A stretch of 64,000 nucleotides of DNA, taken from Duganella dendranthematis (GTDB taxonomy: Bacteria > Pseudomonadota > Gammaproteobacteria > Burkholderiales > Burkholderiaceae_D). Both the position numbers and the translations under genes were made by a program. Positions 32,674 to 43,055 of this stretch are shown piece by piece. The stretch lies in NCBI RefSeq assembly GCF_012849375.1, contig NZ_CP051684.1, positions 4,030,001 through 4,094,000 on the forward strand. Direction: 5' to 3'. The first letter of the stretch is position 1; every line of letters begins with the position of its first letter. The notes beneath the pieces were generated by a model. That model ran no database searches. It worked only from the letters and a program-made list of their open reading frames with translations, and had not been told where the DNA came from.

Positions 32674-35133
32674 CTAGGACGAACGCAGCAAGGCGGCGAA
32701 GGCGTCCGGCATCAGCGGGCGGCTGAAGTAGTAGCCCTGGATCTCGTCGCAGTCGTTGCTGCGCAGGTAGTCCAGCTGCGGCGCGGTTTCCACGCCTTCG
32801 GCAATCACTTTGAAGCCCAGGCTATGGCCGAGCGCAATCACCGAGCGCACGATGGCGGCCACTCTTGGCTCATCCAGCATGTCGCGCGTGAAGGACTGGT
32901 CGATTTTCAGGTAGTCGACCGGGAACTGCTTCAGGTAGGCCAGGCTGGAATAGCCGGTGCCGAAGTCGTCGATCGACAGGGCGATACCGAGCTGCTTGAG
33001 GTTTTCAATCGCCGCCACCGCCTCGTCGACGTTGTGCATCATCAGGCTTTCGGTCAGCTCCAGCTCCAGGTATTGCGGTGCGAGGCCGCTGTCGTCGAGC
33101 GCGGCGCGCACTTCCTCCAGCAGCGCCTGATCGCGGAACTGTCGTGCCGACAGGTTGACCGCCACCCGCAGCGCTGGCAGGCCAGCCTGCTGCCATGCCA
33201 TCGCCTGGGTGCAGGCCATGCGCAATACCCAGCGGCCAATCGCGACGATCATGCCAGTTTCTTCCGCCACGCCGATGAAACGGGCCGGCGACACCGACCC
33301 CAGCGTCGGATGCTGCCAGCGCAGCAGCGCCTCCATGCCGGTCACCGCGCCGCTGCGCAGATCCAGCTTGGGCTGATAGACCAGGCTCAGTTCCTCGCGC
33401 GCCAGCGCGTGACGCAGTTCGGCTTCGATCAGGGCCCGTTCGGCGACGCGCGCATGCATGGCCGCTTCGTAGAACTGCACCTGGTTGCGGCCGGCTTCCT
33501 TGGCGCGGTACATGGCGATGTCGGCGTGCTTGAGCAACTGCTCCGGCTCGGCGCCATCGGCCGGGAAAACGCTGACGCCGATACTGCAGGTGACGGCGAC
33601 CGTTTGCTGCGCCAGGGTCAACGGCGCCGCCACCGCTTGCTGCACCAATTGCAGCAGGCTGGCCATCGGCCGCTGGTTGGCCACCGGTAGCAGCAGCAGG
33701 AATTCATCGCCGCCGAGGCGCGCCACGGTATCGCCCTCGTTGACGCAGGCGCACAGGCGGTCGGCGACCGCGCGCAGCAGTTCGTCGCCGGCCTGATGGC
33801 CGAGGTGATCGTTAGTTAGCTTGAAGTTGTCGAGATCGATGGCGACCAGCCACAGGCTGTGGCCAAAGCGTTGCGAGAAGGTGATCGCCTGCGCCATGCG
33901 GTCGCTGAGCAGGACGCGGTTGGGCAGGCCGGTCAGCGCGTCGTGGTTGGCCTGGTGTTCCAGCTGCGCCTGATAATCGAGGATGGCGGTCATGTCGGTC
34001 AGTACGCACACGTGGCGGCCGATGGCGTCGTCGGTCGCCGGCACCGGCGCCACGTGCATCTGGGTCCACAGTTGCGCACCGTCGCGGTGGCGGATGTGCA
34101 GCAGCAGCGTCACTTCCTGGTGTGACAGCATGGCGGCGTGTACTGCCTGCTGATGATCGTCGTTCGCTTGCAGGCCCAGCAGCGTTTCCAGTTGCTGGCC
34201 CAGCACGTTCTCCGGCGCATGGCCCAGCAGCTGGGAGAAGGCCGGGTTGGCGTATTCAACGCGGTCGCCATCGGCCGTATGCTGGGTGATGACGACGGCG
34301 TTGACGCTGGCCTCCAGCGCGCGGCCGCGCAGTTGCAGTTCGGCTTGCAGCCGCAGGCGTTCGGTGATGTCGTGCGCGAACACCAGGCGGCACGGCCGGC
34401 CGGCCAGCGTGACCGCGTGCGAGGAAATGTCCACCTTAAGCCGGCTGCCGTCGCGCCGCACGTGGGTCCACGCGCCGGACTGGTCGGCGCCTTTGCGCGG
34501 CGTCGCCGCCAGGTTCTGCTCCAGCCGTTCCACCTCCTGCGGCGGGCGGATGTCGCGGATCGTCATGTGCAGGAATTCCGCTTCCGTGTAGCCGTACTGG
34601 GCTACAGCGGCAGCGTTCACCACCATGAAGCGCAGCGTTTCCAGGTCGTACACCCACATCGGTTGGGGATGGGCTTCGAACAGGTATTTGAAGCGCAGCC
34701 GCGATTCGTAGACGTCGTAATCGTCGAGCGGATAAGCCAGGCACAGGTAGGAGGGCGGCTGCGCATTCGCACGCCATTCGATGGTCTGGGTGACCGGATG
34801 GCTGCTGCCGTCGTGGCCCACCAGCTCGACTTCGCCGCGCCAGTGGCCGCGCATGCGGGCGGTGGGCAGTGCTTCGCTTTGCAGCATCGGCAGTACCCAG
34901 CCGGCGTACAGCTGCGCGGCCGGGACGTCGTCCGCAAACGGGCCAAGCAGTGAGTGCATGTGGGCGTTGCACGCCAGCAGGCGGCCGGCTTCGCTGATGA
35001 CAAAGGCAAAATAAGGACTGTCGCCGAACATCTGGTCGAACGCACTACCTTGCGATTTGCTAGCCAGTCTTCCCTGCTGTGTCCGCTCGCGCTTGGGGGC
35101 GCGGGTGGAAGCGGGCTGCGGAGGTAGTTCCAT
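32674..35133 (-). CDS. PAS-PAS-PAS-GGDEF-EAL c-di-GMP protein
   Basis: An 819-residue cytoplasmic signalling protein. Three PAS-type segments occupy roughly 30-130, 145-260 and 262-385 (MWVYDLETLRFMVVNAAAV, VNAVVITQHTADGDRVEYANPAFSQLLGH). A GGDEF domain with intact RLGGDEF follows (about 390-550), then an EAL domain with EALLRWQHP and DDFGTGYSSLAYLKQFPVDYLKID (about 565-810). Both enzyme motifs are intact, so it may be a diguanylate cyclase, a phosphodiesterase or both. No transmembrane segment. It converges with the MFS gene. Confidence 0.93.
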   Translation of the reverse strand: MELPPQPASTRAPKRERTQQGRLASKSQGSAFDQMFGDSPYFAFVISEAGRLLACNAHMHSLLGPFADDVPAAQLYAGWVLPMLQSEALPTARMRGHWRGEVELVGHDGSSHPVTQTIEWRANAQPPSYLCLAYPLDDYDVYESRLRFKYLFEAHPQPMWVYDLETLRFMVVNAAAVAQYGYTEAEFLHMTIRDIRPPQEVERLEQNLAATPRKGADQSGAWTHVRRDGSRLKVDISSHAVTLAGRPCRLVFAHDITERLRLQAELQLRGRALEASVNAVVITQHTADGDRVEYANPAFSQLLGHAPENVLGQQLETLLGLQANDDHQQAVHAAMLSHQEVTLLLHIRHRDGAQLWTQMHVAPVPATDDAIGRHVCVLTDMTAILDYQAQLEHQANHDALTGLPNRVLLSDRMAQAITFSQRFGHSLWLVAIDLDNFKLTNDHLGHQAGDELLRAVADRLCACVNEGDTVARLGGDEFLLLLPVANQRPMASLLQLVQQAVAAPLTLAQQTVAVTCSIGVSVFPADGAEPEQLLKHADIAMYRAKEAGRNQVQFYEAAMHARVAERALIEAELRHALAREELSLVYQPKLDLRSGAVTGMEALLRWQHPTLGSVSPARFIGVAEETGMIVAIGRWVLRMACTQAMAWQQAGLPALRVAVNLSARQFRDQALLEEVRAALDDSGLAPQYLELELTESLMMHNVDEAVAAIENLKQLGIALSIDDFGTGYSSLAYLKQFPVDYLKIDQSFTRDMLDEPRVAAIVRSVIALGHSLGFKVIAEGVETAPQLDYLRSNDCDEIQGYYFSRPLMPDAFAALLRSS

Positions 35134-35341
35134 GTCGGGGCATTCAGGTGAGGACGGGTTGCCTGATATTAGCAGAAGGATGTGGCCGCATGAAGTACGG
35201 CTGGCTGGGGCGTGGCGACAGGTTTATTTGATTGCGGGCTGATCTGCGTCAGTGTCCGGGCTGATCGGCGCAACTGCCGGGGGCGGTGTTGGTCTCATCC
35301 GCACGGGCAGCTTTGTGCCCGCCATATTACAGGAGACCATC

Positions 35342-35671
35342 ATGCTGCATCCGAACGATATCCAGCACCGGTTTTATTTTGTTGAGCGCGCGGTCCGGCT
35401 GGCGGCGCAGGCTGCTTCGGCGGAACCTGGCTTGCCGCGCGAGTTGCGCAATTGCCTGGAGTTGATGGACAAGCACGTCGACGACGCGCGCGAGATCTTG
35501 CAGGCGGCGGAAGAAGCCCGCGTGCGCAAGCTGGTGCGCGACCTCGACCTGCTGGCCGAGCGCGCCAAACGCATCTGTAACTACATCCCGACCTTGTCCG
35601 GCCAGATGAAAGGCGCGGTCAGTCACATGCACAGCCAGATTCAGGAACTTAAGCGTGACATGAGTGTCTGA
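35342..35671 (+). CDS. Small helical protein (109 aa), unknown
   Basis: A 109-residue protein, entirely helical and charged, with a coiled-coil look (LELMDKHVDDAREILQAAEEARVRKLVRDLDLLAERAKRI). ATG 35342 is backed by a CAGGAGACC ribosome binding site. No signal peptide or known domain. The 208 bases upstream contain no other coding frame I trust. Function unknown; it may bind a partner through its coiled coil. Confidence 0.75.
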   Translation: MLHPNDIQHRFYFVERAVRLAAQAASAEPGLPRELRNCLELMDKHVDDAREILQAAEEARVRKLVRDLDLLAERAKRICNYIPTLSGQMKGAVSHMHSQIQELKRDMSV

Positions 35672-35776
35672 AGGGAGCAGGCCGCCAGTACGGGGCCTGA
35701 TAAATCATGGACCATAGAAAAAGTGTAAAAAATCGCGCGGATCAGGAGCGTGAGCGATTGCGCCGCTAGCGGTGAG

Positions 35777-37006
35777 CTACAGCACGCCCTTCGCGCGCAG
35801 GGTGGCGATGTCGTCGTCGCTGCGGCCCAGCAGGTCGCGCAGGACGCTGTCGGTGTGCTGGCCCAGCAGTGGCGGGGCGACGGCGTTGTCGGCCGGCGTG
35901 ACCGACAGGCGCATCGGGCTGCGCACCAGCCTGGTGGTGCCGGCGGTCGGATGCGGTACTTCCATCACGATGCCGCGTGCTGCCACTTGCGGATTGCGGT
36001 AGACGTCGTCCAGGTCGTTGATCGGGCCGCATGGCACGCCGACCGCTTCCAGCGTAGCGATCCAGAAATCGCGCGGCTGCTGCAACACCATCTCGGCCAG
36101 CAGCGGCACCAGTTCGTCGCGGTGCTGCACGCGCAGCGGATTGGTGGCGTAGCGCTCGTGGAACGCCAGGTCGCCGCGGCCGCCGGCCTCGACAAACTTC
36201 TGGTACTGCCCGTCATTGCCGGTGGCGACGATGATGTAGCCGTCCGCACACTGGAACGTCTGGTACGGCACGATGTTCGGATGCGCATTGCCCCAGCGCT
36301 TGGGCGGCTTGCCGCTGTTCAGATAATTGCTGCCGGCATTGGCCAGCATCGCCACCTGCACGTCCAGCAGCGCCATGTCGATGTACTGGCCTTCGCCGGT
36401 GCGGTCGCGGTGCGTCAGCGCCGCCAGGATGGCGATGGTGGCGTACATGCCGGTCATCAGGTCGGTCAGCGCCACGCCGGCTTTCTGCGGGCCGCCGCCG
36501 GGCAGGTCGTCGCGCTCGCCGGTCACCGACATCAGGCCGCCCATGCCCTGGATCAGGAAGTCGTAGCCGGCGCGGTGCGCGTACGGACCATCCTGACCGA
36601 AGCCGGTCACCGAGCAGTAGACCAGGTCGGGCTTGATGGCTTTCAGCGAATCGTAGTCGAGGCCGTAGCGTTTCAGCTGGCCGACCTTGTAGTTCTCCAG
36701 CACCACATCAGACTGGCGGACCAGTTCGCGCAGCAATTGCTGGCCGTCGGCGCTGGCGATGTCCACCGTCACCGAGCGCTTGCCGCGATTGGCGGACAAA
36801 TAATATGCAGCTTCGGTGGTGTTGTTGCCGTCGGCGTCGCGCGCGTAAGGCGGACCCCAGGCACGGGTGTCGTCGCCGTTGCCGGGACGTTCGATCTTGA
36901 TCACATCTGCACCGAGATCGGCCAGATTTTGCGAGCACCACGGTCCCGCCAGCACGCGGCTCAGGTCGAGCACGCGAATATGGCCTAGCGCTTTTGGAGC
37001 TGTCAT
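35777..37006 (-). CDS. CaiB/BaiF (family III) CoA-transferase
   Basis: A 409-residue cytoplasmic enzyme of the formyl-CoA/carnitine-CoA transferase family, which moves CoA between acyl acids. Characteristic segments are VLDLSRVLAGPWCSQNLADLGADVIKIERP, RGKRSVTVD, the catalytic Asp region ALTDLMTGMYA at about 170, and GNDGQYQKFVEAGG. ATG 37006 has an AAGGTG ribosome binding site nine bases upstream; a GTG four codons earlier is less likely. The acyl substrate cannot be told. Confidence 0.92.
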   Translation of the reverse strand: MTAPKALGHIRVLDLSRVLAGPWCSQNLADLGADVIKIERPGNGDDTRAWGPPYARDADGNNTTEAAYYLSANRGKRSVTVDIASADGQQLLRELVRQSDVVLENYKVGQLKRYGLDYDSLKAIKPDLVYCSVTGFGQDGPYAHRAGYDFLIQGMGGLMSVTGERDDLPGGGPQKAGVALTDLMTGMYATIAILAALTHRDRTGEGQYIDMALLDVQVAMLANAGSNYLNSGKPPKRWGNAHPNIVPYQTFQCADGYIIVATGNDGQYQKFVEAGGRGDLAFHERYATNPLRVQHRDELVPLLAEMVLQQPRDFWIATLEAVGVPCGPINDLDDVYRNPQVAARGIVMEVPHPTAGTTRLVRSPMRLSVTPADNAVAPPLLGQHTDSVLRDLLGRSDDDIATLRAKGVL

Positions 37007-37056
37007 GATGTGTTTCACCTTATGAGTACGAACAATCAGGCCGCTAGTGTAGTGGC

Positions 37057-37785
37057 TCAGTCGTTCGGCTGCACGTGGTTTTTTTGCAAGCCGGCGGCCA
37101 CCGCCTGCGCGGCCCGCCAGCGCTGGGACGGCGAAGGGTAATCGCTGCGGCCGAAGCGGGGCGACTCGCTGGCGCGCATCATCTTGCGGAAATAGCCGCT
37201 CAGCTGCGCCGCCGGCCAGCCGGCGCGCCAGGCCAGCAGCAGCCCTTCGCGGTCGGCTTCCTGCTCCTGCGCGTAGTTGGTGTCGGCCAGCAGCGCCATC
37301 AGCTTGCGGTCGTTGTCCACGGCGTATTCCAGTTCGGCGAACGGTCGCGTCGACCAGACCGGCGCCAGCCGCAGCGCCGCCTGGTATTCCAGCAAATTAT
37401 GATACAGCGCGGCGTGCTCGATTTCATGCGCCAGCAGCATGGCCAGTTCAGCGTCGCTCAGGCCGAGGCGCTCGACATAGGCCTGGCTGACCAGAATTTT
37501 GCCGCCGGCCATGCAGTCGGCGTTCTGTTCGGCGGTGGCGGTGGTGTGGACTTCCCAGGCCCATTGCGCGGTGTCGGGATAGTCGCGCTGCGCCTGCGCG
37601 ATCAGCCCGCCGGCGATGCGACGCACCCGGGCGGTGAAATCGGCGTCGAGGTCAATGGCGTGCTCTGCCAGCCGGCCGGCATAGATGGCGGCGGCGCGGG
37701 CCATGATCTCCTCCTGCGTCGGTTCGGCGGCCCGGCAGGCCGCTGCCGCTAGCAGCAGCATGATAATTTGTGATAACTTTGCCAT
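37057..37785 (-). CDS. M48-family zinc metallopeptidase, exported
   Basis: A 242-residue exported protein. With ATG 37785 it begins MAKLSQIIMLLLAAAAC, a signal peptide with a possible lipobox. The zinc motif HEIEH is at 120-124 and the third ligand in NYAQEQEADREG. The family (M48, PF01435) includes Oma1/BepA-like periplasmic proteases. In-frame ATGs also exist at 37791-37797 and 37812; the last would share bases with the divergent ugpQ start and is rejected. It lies 50 bases upstream of, and co-directional with, the CoA-transferase. Confidence 0.83.
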   Translation of the reverse strand: MAKLSQIIMLLLAAAACRAAEPTQEEIMARAAAIYAGRLAEHAIDLDADFTARVRRIAGGLIAQAQRDYPDTAQWAWEVHTTATAEQNADCMAGGKILVSQAYVERLGLSDAELAMLLAHEIEHAALYHNLLEYQAALRLAPVWSTRPFAELEYAVDNDRKLMALLADTNYAQEQEADREGLLLAWRAGWPAAQLSGYFRKMMRASESPRFGRSDYPSPSQRWRAAQAVAAGLQKNHVQPND

Positions 37786-37810
37786 CCTCATCATCATCAA
37801 AGGCGCAACC

Positions 37811-38563
37811 ATGTGGCCCTATCCCAAAATTGTTGCCCATCGCGGCGGCGGCACGCTGGCGCCGGAAAACACCGTAGCCGGCTTGCGCGCCGGCCTGGCG
37901 CGCGGCTTCCACGCCGTCGAGTTTGACGTGATGCTGTCGCGCGACGGTATCGGCATGGTGGTGCACGATCCGGAGTTTGGCCGCACCGTGGCCGGGCAGG
38001 GCAGCGTGGCCGGCACCGACGCCGTCGACCTGTCCAATATGGATGCCGGCAGCTGGTTTGGCGCTGAATTCCGCGACGAGCCGATACCGTTCTACACCCA
38101 GTTCATTGACTTCTGCAAGGCGCAGCGCATCTGGATGAATGTGGAAATCAAACCGGCCGACGGTTTCGAGGCGGCCACCGGCGCCTGGGTGGCCAAGGTC
38201 ACACGCGACAGCTACGCCGCCGAACTGGTCACCGGCGATTCGGCCGGCTATCCCTTGCTGTCGTCGTTCAGCTACGACGCCCTGGCCGCCGCCCGCGACA
38301 GCGCCCCCGAACTGCCGCGCGGCTACCTGCTGGACACCATCCCCGCCGACTGGCAGCAGCAGGCGCAGGCGTTAGGCGTGGTGGCCATCCACACCAACCA
38401 CAAGCACCTGACGACCGAGCTGGCGGCGCAGATCAAGGCCGCCGGCTACGGGTTGTTCTGCTACACCGTCAACGATCCCGAACGGGCGCGCGAAATCCTG
38501 GCCTGGGGCGTGGACGGCTTCTGCACCGACCGCATCGACCTGATCGGCCCCAGTTTCGCCTGA
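37811..38563 (+). CDS. ugpQ: Glycerophosphodiester phosphodiesterase
   Basis: A 250-residue cytoplasmic enzyme hydrolysing glycerophosphodiesters to glycerol 3-phosphate and alcohol. It carries the GDPD signature: VAHRGGGTLAPENTVAG (catalytic His and metal Glu/Asn), then EFDVMLSRDGIGMVVHD with the second His, and WMNVEIKP. The C-terminus ends WGVDGFCTDRIDLI. It has no signal peptide, as in UgpQ rather than GlpQ. An AAAGG ribosome binding site precedes ATG 37811, just 25 bases from the divergent M48 start. Confidence 0.93.
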   Translation: MWPYPKIVAHRGGGTLAPENTVAGLRAGLARGFHAVEFDVMLSRDGIGMVVHDPEFGRTVAGQGSVAGTDAVDLSNMDAGSWFGAEFRDEPIPFYTQFIDFCKAQRIWMNVEIKPADGFEAATGAWVAKVTRDSYAAELVTGDSAGYPLLSSFSYDALAAARDSAPELPRGYLLDTIPADWQQQAQALGVVAIHTNHKHLTTELAAQIKAAGYGLFCYTVNDPERAREILAWGVDGFCTDRIDLIGPSFA

Positions 38564-38658
38564 GGCTCCAACAGGATTATTTTCCATTCGCGTGACAATC
38601 CGGGTAGACATTCCGGCGATCGGCTCTATGCTGATTTCAGAATGTCGAAGGGGAGGAC

Positions 38659-39291
38659 ATGCAGCTTGCGCTAACGTCCTATGCGGTTGCCACGTATCTG
38701 GACGCCGCCTTGAATCACATGGACATTGCGGTGTTCCTGGTCGATGCGGAGTTGCGCCTGTTGCACGCCAACGCCGCCGCCGGCGCGCTGCTGGAACGTG
38801 ATACGGCCTTGCGCCTGCACGGCGACAAGCTGTTGCAGGACGCCGTCTGCGGCGACAAGTCGCTGGCGCAGCTGGTCGCCGCCGTACTCGCTTCGCCACA
38901 CGATACAGCGCATCTGCATGCCCTCAGTTTACCGCGTCGCAATCGCCAGCCGCTGCTGCTGACGGTGGTGCCGTTTCTGCCGCCCGAAGAGCTGGCCGCG
39001 CTGCCGGCCTGCGCGATTGTGATGGCCGGCGACCCCGAGGCGCACCGCCTGCCGCGCCAGCTGTTGATGCAGCTGTTCGACCTCACACCGGCCGAGGCCG
39101 GCGTGGCGCAGGCGCTGGCGCACGGCGAAGCGCTGGAAGACATCGCGGCCGCGCTCGACATCAGCCTGCACACCGTCAAGACCCATCTGCAGAAGCTGTT
39201 CCGCAAGACCGGTACGCGCCGCCAGGGTGAACTGGTGTCGATGCTGCATGGCGTGCCGGCCGCATCGTTGTGTGCTCAGTCGTTCGAGTGA
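38659..39291 (+). CDS. LuxR-type HTH regulator with PAS-like N-terminus
   Basis: A 210-residue regulator. Residues ~15-70 look like a degenerate PAS fold (MDIAVFLVDAELRLLHANAAAGALLER). The C-terminal ~65 residues are a LuxR-type HTH: FDLTPAEAGVAQALAHGEALEDIAAALDISLHTVKTHLQKLFRKTGTRRQGELV. No phospho-acceptor domain is present, so the signal may be a small ligand. It is separated from ugpQ by 95 bases. The targets are unknown; the following small exported protein gene is a candidate. Confidence 0.88.
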   Translation: MQLALTSYAVATYLDAALNHMDIAVFLVDAELRLLHANAAAGALLERDTALRLHGDKLLQDAVCGDKSLAQLVAAVLASPHDTAHLHALSLPRRNRQPLLLTVVPFLPPEELAALPACAIVMAGDPEAHRLPRQLLMQLFDLTPAEAGVAQALAHGEALEDIAAALDISLHTVKTHLQKLFRKTGTRRQGELVSMLHGVPAASLCAQSFE

Positions 39292-39385
39292 TGTATCTGC
39301 CGCTATCGCTGCCTAGACTTGTGACACGCTGCCGGCTGGCGGTGTCACATCAACAAGAGAAGTCAACAAGACAGGGAGTGGGGAA

Positions 39386-39808
39386 ATGAAAATTCAATGG
39401 CTGTTGGGTTTGGCGCTGTGCGCCAGCATGAGCGCGCAAGCGCAGCAGAGCGATGAGAGCGTCACCGTCCCGGCGCCGCGCCTGAGCATCGATCTGCCGG
39501 ACCACCGCTATCGCATGGAGGACTGGCAAATGCGCCAATTCCGCGGGTCTTATACGCTTGACAACGGCCAGACGCTGCACCTGCGCGGCGGCGGCACGGC
39601 GGTGTACGGTGAAATCGACGAGCTGGGGCCGCACCGCATGGTGGCCATCCGGCCCAACACCTTTGTGGCGCTGGACCGCAAGCTGCAGGTGCGGATCGAC
39701 TTCGATCAGAACGACGATGCCGGCGGCGAGGTGCTGATGGCCGTGCCGCAACGCAACCTCGCCAGCGGCGAAATCACCGAGCAGGTAGTCAGGCTGGCGA
39801 CGCGTTAG
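39386..39808 (+). CDS. Small exported protein (140 aa), unknown
   Basis: A 140-residue protein with a Sec signal peptide ([20 protein letters not shown]). The mature part is likely beta-rich: [40 protein letters not shown], then [16 protein letters not shown]. No known domain is recognised. It sits between the LuxR-type regulator and alaS, with a GGGAGTG ribosome binding site just upstream. Function unknown; a periplasmic or outer-membrane location is likely. Confidence 0.75.
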   Translation: MKIQWLLGLALCASMSAQAQQSDESVTVPAPRLSIDLPDHRYRMEDWQMRQFRGSYTLDNGQTLHLRGGGTAVYGEIDELGPHRMVAIRPNTFVALDRKLQVRIDFDQNDDAGGEVLMAVPQRNLASGEITEQVVRLATR

Positions 39809-39879
39809 TTGGGGGAAGTACGGGCTGGCTGTGGCATAATCGTTCTTTTGCACCAGCCAGCTATTTACCTCATAACGAC

Positions 39880-42489
39880 ATGAAATCATCTGAAATCCGC
39901 GAGAAGTTCCTCAAATTTTTCGAATCTAAGGGTCATACCATTGTCCGGTCCAGCCCGCTGGTGCCAGGCAATGACCCAACCATGCTGTTGACCAATTCCG
40001 GTATGGTGCAGTTCAAGGACGTGTTCCTGGGCCTGGACAGCCGCCCGTACTCGCGCGCCACCAGCGTGCAGCGCTGCGTACGCGCCGGCGGCAAGCACAA
40101 CGATCTGGAAAACGTCGGCTACACCGCGCGTCACCACACCTTCTTCGAAATGCTGGGCAATTTCAGCTTCGGCGACTACTTCAAGCGCGACGCCATCAAC
40201 TTCGCGTGGGAACTGCTGACCAAGGTCTACCTGCTGCCGGCCGACAAGCTGACCGTCACCGTCTACTTTGAAGATGACGAAGCCTACGACATCTGGGCCA
40301 ATGAAATCGGTGTGCCGAAAGAGCGCATCATCCGTATCGGCGACAACAAGGGCTCGCGCTACGCGTCGGACAACTTCTGGCAGATGGCCGACGTCGGCCC
40401 ATGCGGTCCGTGCACCGAGATCTTCTACGACCACGGCGCCGACATCTGGGGCGGTCCTCCGGGCTCGGCCGAGGAAGACGGCGACCGCTTCATCGAAATC
40501 TGGAACCTGGTGTTCATGCAGTTCAACCGCGACGAAGCGGGCGTGATGCACAAGCTGCCGAAGCCATGCGTGGACACCGGCATGGGCATGGAGCGCCTGG
40601 CCGCCGTGCTGCAACACGTGCACTCGAACTACGAGATCGACCTGTTCCAGAACCTGATCAAGGCCGCCGCGCGCGAAACCGGCGCCACCGACCTGGAATC
40701 GAAATCGCTGCGCGTGATCGCCGACCACATCCGCGCCGCCTCGTTCCTGATCGTCGACGGCATCATTCCTGGCGCCGAAGGCCACGGCTACGTCCTGCGC
40801 CGCATCATCCGCCGCGCGCTGCGTCACGGCCACAAGCTGGGCCAGACCAAGCCATTCTTCTACAAGCTGGTGGAAGACCTGGACATCGAGATGGGCACCG
40901 CCTATCCGGAGCTGAAAGAAGCCAAGGCGCGCGTCGCCGCCACGCTGAAGGCGGAAGAAGAGCGCTTCGGCGAAACGCTGGAAAACGGCATGAAGATCCT
41001 GGAAGCGCAGCTGGCCAAGGATCCAAGCAAGCTGGACGGCGCAACCGCCTTCACGCTGTACGACACCTATGGTTTCCCGCTGGATTTGACCGCCGACATC
41101 TGCCGCGAACGCAATATCACGCTGGATGAAGACGGCTTCAACGCCGCGATGGAGCAGCAGAAGAAAACCGCGCGCGCCGCCGGCAAGTTCAAGATGGCCG
41201 CCAACGTTGAATACAGCGGCGAAAAAACCAAGTTCATCGGTTACGATGACCTGAGCGTGGAGGCGAAAGTGATCGCGCTGTACGCCAACGGCGCATCGGT
41301 GCAGGAACTTAAAGCAGGCGAGCAGGGCATCGTGGTGCTGGACACCACGCCGTTCTACGCCGAATCCGGCGGCCAGGTTGGCGACCAGGGCGAAATCAAA
41401 GCCGCTGGCGGTCTGTTCACCGTGGAAGACACGTTGAAGATTCAGGCCGACGTGTTCGGCCAGCACGGCGTGCTGACCCAGGGTTCGCTGAAAGTGGGCG
41501 AGATCGTCGCCGCGCAGGTGGACCTGCACAAGCGTGGCCGCACCATCCGTAACCACTCGGCGACCCACCTGATGCACAAAGCCCTGCGCGAAGTGCTGGG
41601 CGGCCATGTGGCGCAAAAAGGTTCGCTGGTCGATCCGGATAAAACCCGTTTCGACTTCAGCCACAACGCGCCGCTGACGGCCGAGCAGATCGCTGAAGTG
41701 GAAGCCAAGGTCAACAAAGAGATCCTGGAAAACCACGCCACCAAGGCGCAGCACATGTCGTTCGACGACGCGGTCAAGCACGGCGCCATGGCGCTGTTCG
41801 GCGAGAAGTACGGCGACGAAGTGCGCGTGCTGGACATCGGCACCTCGAAAGAGCTGTGCGGTGGCGTGCACGTGCAGCGCACCGGCGATATCGGCCTGTT
41901 CAAGATCATCGCGGAAGGCGGCGTTGCTGCCGGCATCCGTCGCGTGGAAGCCGTGACCGGCGAAGGCGCGCTGGCGCTGGTGCAGGGTATGGCCCGCAAG
42001 CTGAACGAAGCGGCCTCGGCGCTCAAATCGAATCCGGACGAGCTGATCGTCAAGATCGGCGCCGTGCAGGACCAGGTCAAATCGCTGGAGAAAGAACTGG
42101 CGGCGCTGAAGTCCAAACTGGCTGCCGGCCAGGGCGACGAGCTGGCTGCGCAAGCGGTCGACGTCAACGGCATCAAGGTGCTGGCGGCAACGCTGGACGG
42201 CGCCGATGTGACCGGCCTGCGCGAGACCATGGACAAGCTGAAGGACAAGCTGAAGACGGCCGCCATCGTGCTGGCTTCGGTCAACGACGGCAAAGTCAGT
42301 CTGATTGCCGGCGTCACCGCCGACACCACCTCGAAGGTCAAGGCCGGTGAACTGGTCAACTTCGTTGCACAACAAGTGGGCGGCAAAGGCGGCGGACGCC
42401 CCGATATGGCGCAAGCCGGCGGTACCGATCCAAGCGGTCTGCCGGGTGCGTTGGCAGGTGTTGCCGAGTGGATCGGCTCCCGCCTGTAA
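39880..42489 (+). CDS. alaS: Alanine-tRNA ligase
   Basis: An 869-residue class II synthetase. Catalytic core starts [20 protein letters not shown]; class II segments include [17 protein letters not shown]; an editing domain has HSATH and the C-x-x-x-H motif CGGVH (zinc ligands); and a C-terminal C-Ala domain ends [15 protein letters not shown]. It also edits mischarged Ser/Gly-tRNA-Ala. Length is normal (E. coli 876). It starts at ATG 39880 and is followed by a hairpin at 42523. Confidence 0.96.
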   Translation: MKSSEIREKFLKFFESKGHTIVRSSPLVPGNDPTMLLTNSGMVQFKDVFLGLDSRPYSRATSVQRCVRAGGKHNDLENVGYTARHHTFFEMLGNFSFGDYFKRDAINFAWELLTKVYLLPADKLTVTVYFEDDEAYDIWANEIGVPKERIIRIGDNKGSRYASDNFWQMADVGPCGPCTEIFYDHGADIWGGPPGSAEEDGDRFIEIWNLVFMQFNRDEAGVMHKLPKPCVDTGMGMERLAAVLQHVHSNYEIDLFQNLIKAAARETGATDLESKSLRVIADHIRAASFLIVDGIIPGAEGHGYVLRRIIRRALRHGHKLGQTKPFFYKLVEDLDIEMGTAYPELKEAKARVAATLKAEEERFGETLENGMKILEAQLAKDPSKLDGATAFTLYDTYGFPLDLTADICRERNITLDEDGFNAAMEQQKKTARAAGKFKMAANVEYSGEKTKFIGYDDLSVEAKVIALYANGASVQELKAGEQGIVVLDTTPFYAESGGQVGDQGEIKAAGGLFTVEDTLKIQADVFGQHGVLTQGSLKVGEIVAAQVDLHKRGRTIRNHSATHLMHKALREVLGGHVAQKGSLVDPDKTRFDFSHNAPLTAEQIAEVEAKVNKEILENHATKAQHMSFDDAVKHGAMALFGEKYGDEVRVLDIGTSKELCGGVHVQRTGDIGLFKIIAEGGVAAGIRRVEAVTGEGALALVQGMARKLNEAASALKSNPDELIVKIGAVQDQVKSLEKELAALKSKLAAGQGDELAAQAVDVNGIKVLAATLDGADVTGLRETMDKLKDKLKTAAIVLASVNDGKVSLIAGVTADTTSKVKAGELVNFVAQQVGGKGGGRPDMAQAGGTDPSGLPGALAGVAEWIGSRL

Positions 42490-42522
42490 AGTTGCAAATC
42501 CGGCTGTAAAGCTGTGTTAATG

Positions 42523-42560
42523 CGGCCTGCGTGCGACTTGGTGTCGCCAGCAGGCCGTTG
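42523..42560 (+). terminator. Candidate alaS terminator
   Basis: Stem CGGCCTGC (42523-42530) / GCAGGCCG (42550-42557), 19-base loop, followed by only a weak U-containing tract. Confidence 0.4.
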
Positions 42561-42665
42561 TCGTCTGGGGCGGACTGTTGTATACTTTCCAGCTTGCGTT
42601 GCGAACTTGCAACGTACAACGAACTATTTTGGTGCAGCGCGTCATCCCCTCTAAAAAGGAGTAGT

Positions 42666-42959
42666 ATGGCGACACCTCCCCACAAACGAGCGGGTTTCTT
42701 GATGAGCGAAACAATACTAGAAAACGATACCATCGAATTCCACAAGGAATTGGATGCGCGCGGTCTGAACTGTCCGCTGCCGATTCTGAAGGCCAAGAAA
42801 GCCCTTTCGGAATTGCAGAGCGGTGAAGTGCTGCGCATCATGGCGACCGATCCTGGCTCGGTGCGTGACTTCCAGGCTTTCAGCAAACAAACCGGTAATA
42901 CCCTGTTGTCGCACGTCCAGACTGGCCGTGAGTTTGTCTTTTTGATGCAGCGCAAATAA
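42666..42959 (+). CDS. TusA-family sulfurtransferase-like protein
   Basis: A 97-residue protein of the TusA/SirA/YedF fold. The conserved Cys-Pro motif is ELDARGLNCPLPILKAKKAL, in which the Cys carries persulfide sulfur, followed by VLRIMATDPGSVRDFQAF. ATG 42666 has an AAGGAG ribosome binding site; a downstream Met (42702) would give the usual 85-residue length. TusA donates sulfur for tRNA thiolation and cofactor synthesis, but several paralogues exist, so the exact role is uncertain. Confidence 0.88.
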   Translation: MATPPHKRAGFLMSETILENDTIEFHKELDARGLNCPLPILKAKKALSELQSGEVLRIMATDPGSVRDFQAFSKQTGNTLLSHVQTGREFVFLMQRK

Positions 42960-43033
42960 CAGCCGCTGCATTTTCTCCCCAAGAATTTCGTCTGGAAGAT
43001 TTATTTTTTAGACGATTTCTACTAGCGAAAAAT

Positions 43034-43047
43034 AGCACGATCGTGCT
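43034..43047 (+). promoter_or_regulatory. 14-bp perfect palindrome upstream of etfB
   Basis: AGCACGATCGTGCT is a perfect dyad ending 29 bases before the etfB -10 box, a position suited to a regulator binding near the -45 region. Confidence 0.45.
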
Positions 43048-43055
43048 TTGATTTC

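Noticed and set aside
39886..42414. Long minus-strand open frame of about 840 codons
   Set aside because: It is the antisense shadow of alaS in high-GC sequence; composition is Arg/His/Gln-rich with no domain.
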